The notes below the pieces were generated by a model. The model was not told where the DNA came from. It was given only the letters and a program-made list of their open reading frames with translations, and made no database searches. A DNA stretch of 5,551 bases from Chloroflexota bacterium. GTDB taxonomy: Bacteria; Chloroflexota; Anaerolineae; Anaerolineales; UBA11858. Of the stretch, positions 1 to 4,150 are shown piece after piece; the first letter of the stretch is position 1, and the number at the start of each line of letters is the position of its first letter. The stretch spans positions 1 through 5,551 of the forward strand of contig DOTA01000094.1 of assembly GCA_003513015.1 (NCBI GenBank). Reading direction: 5' to 3'. Both the position numbers and the translations under genes were made by a program.

Positions 1-240
1 ACCAACTACTTCCCGCTGATTGTGCCCGAAGCCTTGATGATCGAACCCACGGAAACGGAAAGCAAAGAAACCCTGGATGCTTTTGCCGAGGTGCTGATCC
101 AAATTGCGGCTGAAGCACGCGAAAACCCCGAATTATTGAAATCTGCCCCGCATAACACCCCCTTTGGGCGGCTGGACGAGGTCAGAGCAGCCCGTGATTT
201 GGTCTTGTGCTGCTGGATCCCGGAAGAGCTACCGGAATAA
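1..240 (+). CDS. gcvPB: Glycine dehydrogenase (decarboxylating) subunit 2, C-terminal fragment
   Basis: This is the last 79 codons of a gene that begins before the window; the frame is open from base 1 to the TAA at 238-240. The product is the C-terminal end of the P-protein beta subunit of the glycine cleavage system. With PLP, the P protein decarboxylates glycine and passes the aminomethyl group to the lipoyl arm of GcvH in the cytoplasm. The recognisable family signature is [20 protein letters not shown], then KETLDAF, a helical stretch, and the terminal [16 protein letters not shown] block. In relatives the tail is usually PHTTPVxRLDEVxAARxPVLRW; here the end reads DLVLCCW, so the usual Arg-Trp tail is altered. 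The PLP lysine lies upstream and cannot be seen. The tail fits the split two-subunit P protein better than the fused long GcvP. A strong terminator follows about 20 bases after the stop, so this is probably the last gene of its operon. Confidence 0.9.
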   Translation, partial: TNYFPLIVPEALMIEPTETESKETLDAFAEVLIQIAAEARENPELLKSAPHNTPFGRLDEVRAARDLVLCCWIPEELPE

Positions 241-260
241 GGCGGACAAAAGCATAAACA

Positions 261-298
261 AAAAAGGCCGAGTGCTTTCATCAGCGCTCGGCCTTTTT
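261..298. terminator. Bidirectional rho-independent terminator
   Basis: AAAAAGGCCGAG (261-272) pairs perfectly with CTCGGCCTTTTT (287-298). The stem continues inward through a T-G wobble (273/286) and two G-C pairs (274-275/284-285), leaving an 8-base loop at 276-283. A T run follows the stem on the + strand, and the A run at its left base gives a T run on the - strand. It can therefore end both gcvPB (+) and the convergent LysR gene (-). Confidence 0.93.
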
Positions 299-300
299 AT

Positions 301-313
301 GCCCTTTCAGGGC
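301..313 (-). other. Small hairpin just after the LysR stop codon
   Basis: GCCC (301-304) pairs with GGGC (310-313) around the 5-base loop TTTCA. On the - strand it sits 8 bases past the LysR stop and directly ahead of the larger bidirectional terminator. The stem is only 4 bp, so it could assist termination or mean nothing. Confidence 0.3.
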
Positions 314-321
314 TAACATTA

Positions 322-1272
322 TCAGTAACTTACCTCGCAATTTTCCACAGATGCTAACTTCCCCAATAATTTATCTTGGGCCGTTTGAGAGTGAATAAAC
401 TCCCAAAATTCCAATTGCGCTCGCGTGGGCGGGATGCGGGTATTGCGCGCTAAAGAGATACTGCGCTGCAAGGCCATGCCATCGATCTCGACTTCTTTGA
501 TATGCCCCATTTCTAGTGCGCGCGCTGCAGCCAAGCGGGAGACAAAGGCAACCCCAATACCTTCTTCCACGGCCATCACAATCGCTTCGGCATTGCCTAA
601 TTCCATCGCGACATTGAGCATTTCAGGGAAAATGTCGCGTCGCCGTAAAGCATCGAATAAAACCTCACGGGTGCCGGCCACCTCTTCCCGCAAAATAATC
701 GGTTCGTCCAATAAATCATCCGGGTAAATGCGCGCATACGTGGCCCAACGATGATTGGATGGCACAATTAAAATCACATCATCGGTGAAAAAATCGCGAT
801 ATTCCAGATCGCGCTGATCAATTCTTTTACTGGAAATGCCCAAAGTTAAATCACCAGTGGCTAATTTTTCGAGCACAGATTTTCGGCTGCTCACCTGAAC
901 ATTGATTCGCACCATCGGATAGCGATGTCGAAAGGTGGCAATCAAACCGGGTAAAAGATATTTCCCGGAGGCAGTTGAACACCCAATGGTCATTTCACCA
1001 ACCACTTCGCCCTGTAAAGAAACCATGGTTTCTTCTAAGCGGTGGGCAAAACCGAGTAGTTCTTTCGCCATCGGTTTGAGGGCTTGCCCGGCCTCGGTCA
1101 GGCGCATCGAGCGTCCATGGCGCACAAATAGTTTTGTGCCAAAATGCTTTTGCAAACTATCGATTTTTTGGCTGATGGCTGGTTGCGAAAGGTGTAAATT
1201 GCGTCCTGCCTCGCTAAAACTGCCGCATTCCGCCGCCTCCAAAAAAACAATGAGATCATTGACATTAAACAC
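322..1272 (-). CDS. LysR-family transcriptional regulator
   Basis: The 316-residue product has the full length and layout of a LysR-type regulator. The N-terminal winged helix-turn-helix (about residues 3-62) carries the family pattern GSFSEAGRNLHLSQPAISQK (17-36) followed by LFVRHGR (48-54). A linker helix (about 63-88) precedes a periplasmic-binding-protein-like effector domain (about 90-295). Residues 226-245, GNAEAIVMAVEEGIGVAFVS, form the late effector-domain motif and resemble the CbbR/CysL/YeiE branch; the ligand cannot be told from this. The start is GTG at 1272, with GGGAG 8 bases upstream and an in-frame TAG shortly before it, so no longer start is available. The gene diverges from the kinase-like gene at 1511 across a 238-bp region. 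LysR proteins often control themselves and the divergent neighbour, which makes that kinase gene the first candidate target (inference). I could not identify a convincing promoter for this gene. The family is certain; the specific function is unknown. Confidence 0.95.
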   Translation of the reverse strand: MFNVNDLIVFLEAAECGSFSEAGRNLHLSQPAISQKIDSLQKHFGTKLFVRHGRSMRLTEAGQALKPMAKELLGFAHRLEETMVSLQGEVVGEMTIGCSTASGKYLLPGLIATFRHRYPMVRINVQVSSRKSVLEKLATGDLTLGISSKRIDQRDLEYRDFFTDDVILIVPSNHRWATYARIYPDDLLDEPIILREEVAGTREVLFDALRRRDIFPEMLNVAMELGNAEAIVMAVEEGIGVAFVSRLAAARALEMGHIKEVEIDGMALQRSISLARNTRIPPTRAQLEFWEFIHSQTAQDKLLGKLASVENCEVSY

Positions 1273-1335
1273 TAGAAATTCTCCCGAATATATAGACTAT
1301 GCAAAGTGAATACGTGACTAAAAAATCCATTTTAT

Positions 1336-1363
1336 TTGACAATAATAAGCATTTCGTAACAAT
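1336..1363 (+). promoter_or_regulatory. Candidate distal sigma-70-type promoter for the kinase-like gene
   Basis: A perfect TTGACA (1336-1341) is followed after 16 bases by AACAAT (1358-1363), which matches 4 of 6 positions of TATAAT. If used, transcription would start near 1370 and give a leader of about 140 bases. The -35 box lies inside the dyad TTATT-N4-AATAA (1332-1345). The weak -10 and the AT-rich surroundings keep confidence low. Confidence 0.35.
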
Positions 1364-1389
1364 TATTATAAACAAGCCTTATATTTGCA

Positions 1390-1405
1390 AGTGATGTTTG
1401 TCACC
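1390..1405. promoter_or_regulatory. Crp/Fnr-like operator candidate (GTGA-N6-TCAC)
   Basis: GTGA (1391-1394) and TCAC (1401-1404) form a perfect dyad with a 6-base spacer, TGTTTG. This is the core spacing of sites bound by the Crp/Fnr regulator family (consensus TGTGA-N6-TCACA); the outermost bases here do not match. It lies in the divergent region, centred about 84 bases before the predicted start from the proximal promoter, which is compatible with an upstream activator site. The regulator is unknown and a chance match is possible. Confidence 0.35.
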
Positions 1406-1446
1406 TTTCGAAATAGTTCCATCTTTTTTATTGTCACAACAGCTTT

Positions 1447-1475
1447 TTCACAACGAGCGGGGCTGGTGATAAAAT
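1447..1475 (+). promoter_or_regulatory. Extended -10 promoter for the kinase-like gene
   Basis: TTCACA (1447-1452, 5 of 6 matches to TTGACA) is followed after 17 bases by TAAAAT (1470-1475, 5 of 6 matches to TATAAT). TG at 1467-1468 forms an extended -10 element, TGATAAAAT. Transcription would start near 1482, leaving a leader of about 29 bases before the ATG at 1511. The best ribosome-site match is GAGAAGG ending at 1499, 11 bases before the start, which is slightly long. This is the best promoter candidate in the divergent region. Confidence 0.6.
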
Positions 1476-1510
1476 GAATTCCCAATTTCAGAGAGAAGGC
1501 GAAATTTAAA

Positions 1511-3226
1511 ATGACGGAATCACCCACAATCCAGTTTGTTTCTCCCCGGCCCAGCGTTGAAATCCATTTACCGGGTGGGCAAGTTATCTCCGGGCCGCGT
1601 GGCGCAGCCATTGTCGAGTTTCTCAATATCCTGCCAGATCATGAAACTGATCCAATTGTGGGGGCGGTAGTCAACGATCAACTGCGCGAGCTGACCTATA
1701 AACTACAAATGGATGCCAACGTGCGCCTGGTAACGATGGGTGATGCCGATGGCATGCGATTTTATCGCCGCTCATTGACCTTTTTGCTGGAAAGCGCCTT
1801 CCATGAACTCCACCCGGACGCATTTCTGACGGTAGATCACTCGGTTTCTTCGGGCGGGTATTATTGCCAAGTGAGCGATCACGCGCCGCTCTCGTCCGAA
1901 GAACTGACAGAACTTGAGGAGCGGATGCAGCAAATCGTGGTCGAAGATTTGCCTTTTACGCGCAACGAGGTTCCAATCCAGGAGGCTATCGCCTATTTTG
2001 AGGCACTCGGTTACACTGACAAAGTCCGGCTGTTGCGCCATCGCAAAAAGGAATATCTGGTGCTTTACAAACTGGGGGAACATCGGGATTATCACCACGG
2101 CTATATGGTGCCCTCCAGCAGTTACTTAAAATGGTTTAAGCTGATCCCCACAGGTGAGGGATTCACCCTGCGGTTTCCGCGCCGCCACAACCCCACTGAA
2201 TTATTGCCCTTGCCCGATTATCCCACCTTGCTCTCCACATTCCATCAATATGGAGCCTGGCTGCAACGCATGGGAATCGACAGTGTAGGCGCGCTTAACG
2301 ATGCTATTGCAGAAGGGCGGCATCGCGAAATTGTGTTGATCTCCGAAGCCTTGCACGAACAACGTATCGCCGAAATCGCCCGGCAAATCGCCGATCATGC
2401 CGATCAATTGCGTGTAATTTTGATTGCCGGGCCTTCATCTTCCGGCAAAACCACTTTCTCGAAACGGTTGGCAATCCAACTGCTGGCACGGGGCATCTCG
2501 CCATACCCCATCGAAATGGATAACTATTTTGTCAACCGTGACCTGACCCCGCGGGATGAAAACGGCGAATATGATTTCGAATCGATCAAGGCGCTCAACA
2601 CCGCTAAACTTGGGAAAGATTTGCAGGCTCTCAGCACCTGGCAAACCGTCCAATTGCCCCGTTATGATTTCAAAAGCGGAAAAAGTGAACCGGGGCAAAT
2701 CATTCAACTGCATCCCGGGCAAATCGTCATCTTGGAAGGCATTCACGGGTTAAATCCGGAACTGATCCCCGACATCCCCACCGATAAAACCTTTCGCATC
2801 TACATTTCGGCTCTAACACAACTCAACCTCGACCGCCACAACCGCGTCTCTACCACCGATACACGCCTGATCCGGCGCATCGTGCGCGATGCCCGTGAGC
2901 GCGGTTACAGCGCACAAGATACCATCGGGCGCTGGGAATCGGTGCGCCGCGGCGAAAAACGTTATATCTTCCCCTACCAGGAAAATGCCAATGTGATGTT
3001 CAACTCGGCTCTGGTCTACGAATTATCGGCCCTCAAGCCATTCGCCGAACCGTTGCTGCGGCAAGTTCCCTTTGGCACACCCGAGCATATCGAAGCCAAA
3101 CGTTTGTTGACCTTTTTGGAATGGTTCTTGCCAATGGATGACAGTTTGGTGCCCAACAACTCAATTTTGAAAGAATTTATTGGGGATTCGGGGTTGAAGG
3201 ATTTCCACATTTGGCAGAATCACTAA
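1511..3226 (+). CDS. TGS-domain uridine kinase-like (nucleoside kinase) P-loop protein
   Basis: The 571-residue product has three parts. Residues about 9-72 resemble a TGS domain (HLPGGQVISGPRG). Residues about 78-230 resemble the second additional domain of threonyl-tRNA synthetase. Residues about 295-500 are a P-loop kinase of the uridine kinase/phosphoribulokinase class. The kinase shows Walker A GPSSSGKT (307-314), the acceptor-side MDNYFV (336-341) and DENGEYDF (349-356), PRYDF (383-387), the Walker-B-like EGIHGLN (409-415), and an Arg-rich lid near RRIVRDARERG. Ordinary uridine kinase is about 210 residues, so this is the long fused form often annotated simply as nucleoside kinase. The expected reaction is ATP-dependent phosphorylation of a nucleoside or related small molecule in the cytoplasm, but the substrate is not established by sequence. 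The synthetase-like part has lost the metal/editing residues: the HxxxH pair is Arg87/Phe91, and the Cys/His pair is His195/Met199 by my eye alignment. Tandem TAA stops end the gene. It is divergent from the LysR gene and convergent with the gene at 3305-3628. Confidence 0.88.
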   Translation: MTESPTIQFVSPRPSVEIHLPGGQVISGPRGAAIVEFLNILPDHETDPIVGAVVNDQLRELTYKLQMDANVRLVTMGDADGMRFYRRSLTFLLESAFHELHPDAFLTVDHSVSSGGYYCQVSDHAPLSSEELTELEERMQQIVVEDLPFTRNEVPIQEAIAYFEALGYTDKVRLLRHRKKEYLVLYKLGEHRDYHHGYMVPSSSYLKWFKLIPTGEGFTLRFPRRHNPTELLPLPDYPTLLSTFHQYGAWLQRMGIDSVGALNDAIAEGRHREIVLISEALHEQRIAEIARQIADHADQLRVILIAGPSSSGKTTFSKRLAIQLLARGISPYPIEMDNYFVNRDLTPRDENGEYDFESIKALNTAKLGKDLQALSTWQTVQLPRYDFKSGKSEPGQIIQLHPGQIVILEGIHGLNPELIPDIPTDKTFRIYISALTQLNLDRHNRVSTTDTRLIRRIVRDARERGYSAQDTIGRWESVRRGEKRYIFPYQENANVMFNSALVYELSALKPFAEPLLRQVPFGTPEHIEAKRLLTFLEWFLPMDDSLVPNNSILKEFIGDSGLKDFHIWQNH

Positions 3227-3232
3227 TAAATA

Positions 3233-3270
3233 GGGGTTCACCCGCTCCCCCAAAAGGAACGGCGAACCCC
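3233..3270. repeat. Inverted repeat after the kinase-like gene, possible terminator
   Basis: GGGGTTC (3233-3239) pairs with GAACCCC (3264-3270). After one mismatch, CC (3241-3242) pairs with GG (3261-3262), leaving an 18-base loop. It starts 6 bases after the kinase stop codon. No T run follows on either side, so it is not a standard intrinsic terminator; it may stabilise the mRNA end or act with the next hairpin. Confidence 0.45.
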
Positions 3271-3277
3271 GCAACGT

Positions 3278-3306
3278 GAGTGATCCCGTTAAACGGGTAA
3301 TCTCTC
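3278..3306. repeat. 29-bp interrupted palindrome in the convergent gap
   Basis: The core CCCGTT-A-AACGGG (3285-3297) is perfect. It is flanked by GAT/ATC and GAG/CTC steps separated by small mismatches (GAG 3278-3280 with CTC 3304-3306; GAT 3282-3284 with ATC 3300-3302). The right end overlaps the stop codon of the - strand gene (TGA, 3305-3307). With no T run on either strand, its role as a shared terminator is uncertain; a stable mRNA 3' end for one or both convergent transcripts is plausible. Confidence 0.45.
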
Positions 3307-3628
3307 ATCTCTCAGATTTTTCCACGAAATAATCAGCCTCAGTTACAAATTTTCCACCCTTGATTTTCCGGTCAGTTAGCTTCCTGTTTTTATCAAAAGT
3401 CAGTTCAATCTCGATGGGGCGATAACAACGCTGGCTGCCGATGAGTACTTTGCGGCAAAAATGCCCTTCGGTGGATTCGTTGAATTGAGCACTGAGATCA
3501 TTATACAAATCCACTCGCCCCCGTAAGACCTCATCACATTTATCGCACTGCACGTACAACCACAGAATGCGTTTATCGCTTGAAGACGGCGCACTGAAAG
3601 CTGATTTTAATTTTTTCAAAAAACTCAT
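3305..3628 (-). CDS. Small conserved-type protein of unknown function with CxxC
   Basis: I cannot name this 107-residue protein; it resembles hypothetical proteins I recall from Chloroflexota, but that needs a search. It begins with a short basic amphipathic stretch (MSFLKKLKSAF) and a Ser-rich linker, followed by a compact domain. Cys28 and Cys31 form a CDKC knuckle after a beta-like LWLYVQ strand. Cys58 and Cys68 lie further on, the latter in the segment LIGSQRCYRPIEIELTFD (62-79), and GGKF (91-94) is near the end. The pattern suggests a small zinc-ribbon-like or beta-rich fold, although a second CxxC is absent. There is no signal peptide or membrane segment, so it should be cytoplasmic. 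The start is well supported: GGAGG lies 5 bases before the ATG, and a perfect TATAAT lies upstream at 3655-3660. It diverges from the FKBP gene and converges on the kinase-like gene. Coding status is likely from the strong start signals and protein-like composition. Confidence 0.8.
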   Translation of the reverse strand: MSFLKKLKSAFSAPSSSDKRILWLYVQCDKCDEVLRGRVDLYNDLSAQFNESTEGHFCRKVLIGSQRCYRPIEIELTFDKNRKLTDRKIKGGKFVTEADYFVEKSER

Positions 3629-3654
3629 AAAATCCTCCGGTCAATTCCGGCTGC

Positions 3655-3660
3655 ATTATA
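3655..3660 (-). promoter_or_regulatory. -10 box for the 107-residue protein gene
   Basis: Read on the - strand, these bases are a perfect TATAAT. It lies 26 bases before the ATG at 3628, giving a leader of about 20 bases that carries CCGGAGGAT as ribosome site. I see no good -35 match 16-18 bases further upstream (higher coordinates), so an activator or an atypical -35 is possible. Confidence 0.6.
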
Positions 3661-3662
3661 GC

Positions 3663-3672
3663 GCGAATTCGC
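3663..3672. promoter_or_regulatory. 10-bp palindrome between divergent promoters
   Basis: GCGAATTCGC is a perfect 10-bp palindrome. It lies just upstream of the leftward -10 box (3655-3660) and about where a -35 box for the rightward promoter (TAAAAT at 3686-3691) would sit. The placement would suit an operator acting on both genes. A 10-bp palindrome may also occur by chance, so this is only a candidate. Confidence 0.3.
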
Positions 3673-3682
3673 ACGCCCGCGG

Positions 3683-3691
3683 TGGTAAAAT
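3683..3691 (+). promoter_or_regulatory. Extended -10 promoter for the FKBP gene
   Basis: TGG followed by TAAAAT (3686-3691) forms an extended -10 element, with no recognisable -35 at the normal distance. Transcription would start near 3698, about 33 bases before the ATG. The element is nearly identical to the TGATAAAAT at 1467-1475 ahead of the kinase-like gene, which supports both calls. Confidence 0.55.
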
Positions 3692-3730
3692 GTAGCGTCC
3701 ATTTCAAGAATTACACAAGGAGATTAACGC

Positions 3731-4069
3731 ATGACCACAACCGCATCGGGTTTGCAATATGAAGATACTCTCGTAGGTGCAGGCCAGGAAGCCAAAGCTG
3801 GCGACACCGTCAGCGTGCATTACACAGGTTGGCTGACCAATGGAACCAAGTTCGATTCATCCAAAGATCGGAACCAGGCTTTTGTCTTCCCCCTGGGGGG
3901 CGGACGCGTGATCAAAGGCTGGGATGAAGGCGTCGCCGGCATGAAAATCGGGGGCACCCGCAAACTGACCATCCCACCGGAATTAGGCTATGGCGCACGC
4001 GGTGCCGGGGGCGTGATCCCGCCTAACGCTACCCTGGTTTTCGAAGTTGAACTACTAGATATTGACTAG
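3731..4069 (+). CDS. FKBP-type peptidyl-prolyl cis-trans isomerase, single domain
   Basis: The 112-residue protein is a complete FKBP12-like domain that catalyses cis-trans isomerisation of X-Pro bonds during protein folding. Nearly all active-site positions of the family are present: Tyr31 in VHYTGWL, Phe41-Asp42 in FDSS, Phe53, Val60-Ile61, Trp64 in VIKGWDEG, Tyr87 in [10 protein letters not shown], and Phe104 in [11 protein letters not shown]. The [13 protein letters not shown] ending is typical. There is no signal peptide, membrane segment or inserted-in-flap chaperone domain, so it is expected in the cytoplasm as a minimal isomerase rather than a SlyD-like or exported form. AAGGAG lies 8 bases before the ATG, and an extended -10 promoter lies upstream. 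The next gene on the same strand encodes an exported protein 81 bases downstream, but a strong hairpin separates them, so a shared transcript is doubtful. Confidence 0.96.
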   Translation: MTTTASGLQYEDTLVGAGQEAKAGDTVSVHYTGWLTNGTKFDSSKDRNQAFVFPLGGGRVIKGWDEGVAGMKIGGTRKLTIPPELGYGARGAGGVIPPNATLVFEVELLDID

Positions 4070-4078
4070 GCATTATCA

Positions 4079-4109
4079 AGAACGCGCTTCCTGTTTGGAA
4101 GCGCGTTCT
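4079..4109 (+). terminator. Strong hairpin after the FKBP gene, probable terminator
   Basis: AGAACGCGCTTCC (4079-4091) pairs perfectly over 13 bp with GGAAGCGCGTTCT (4097-4109) around the loop TGTTT. It starts 9 bases after the FKBP stop. The sequence after the stem (GCATTACCTATCTTTATCC) is only mildly T-rich and has no continuous T run, so it may terminate incompletely or act as a 3'-end stabiliser. Confidence 0.7.
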
Positions 4110-4135
4110 GCATTACCTATCTTTATCCAAAACTC

Positions 4136-4140
4136 AGGAG
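4136..4140 (+). promoter_or_regulatory. Ribosome binding site that fixes the start of the secreted protein
   Basis: AGGAG ends 10 bases before the ATG at 4151. This supports that ATG, which is directly followed by a signal-peptide sequence, as the true start. No clear promoter is visible between the preceding hairpin and this site. Confidence 0.65.
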
Positions 4141-4150
4141 AAATCATAAA

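Noticed and set aside
1..240. Possibility that the first gene is the fused full-length GcvP
   Set aside because: The [10 protein letters not shown] ending and [13 protein letters not shown] block fit the short subunit 2; the fused form has a different C-terminal tail.
6..281. Open frame on the - strand overlapping the gcvPB end and the terminator
   Set aside because: It is antisense to a clearly recognised protein end, starts inside a terminator stem region and has a Ser-rich sequence with no domain.
425..1309. Two + strand open frames (425-727 and 935-1309) antisense to the LysR gene
   Set aside because: Their composition is typical of antisense shadows, no ribosome site precedes them, and the opposite strand encodes a full LysR protein.
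1484..1506. AATTTC/GAAATT stem around the ribosome site of the kinase-like gene
   Set aside because: A 6-bp AT-only-type stem with an 11-base loop is too weak to call a regulatory switch, and no riboswitch or leader-peptide pattern accompanies it.
1366..1626. - strand open frame covering the divergent region and the start of the kinase-like gene
   Set aside because: It overlaps the promoters and kinase N-terminus on the opposite strand and has no recognisable domain or convincing start signal.
1772..2753. Several open frames on both strands inside the kinase-like gene
   Set aside because: All are off-frame shadows of a protein with clear motifs throughout its length.
3301..3314. TCTCTCA repeated twice in tandem
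   Set aside because: Two copies of 7 bp in a gene end are too little to call a repeat element.
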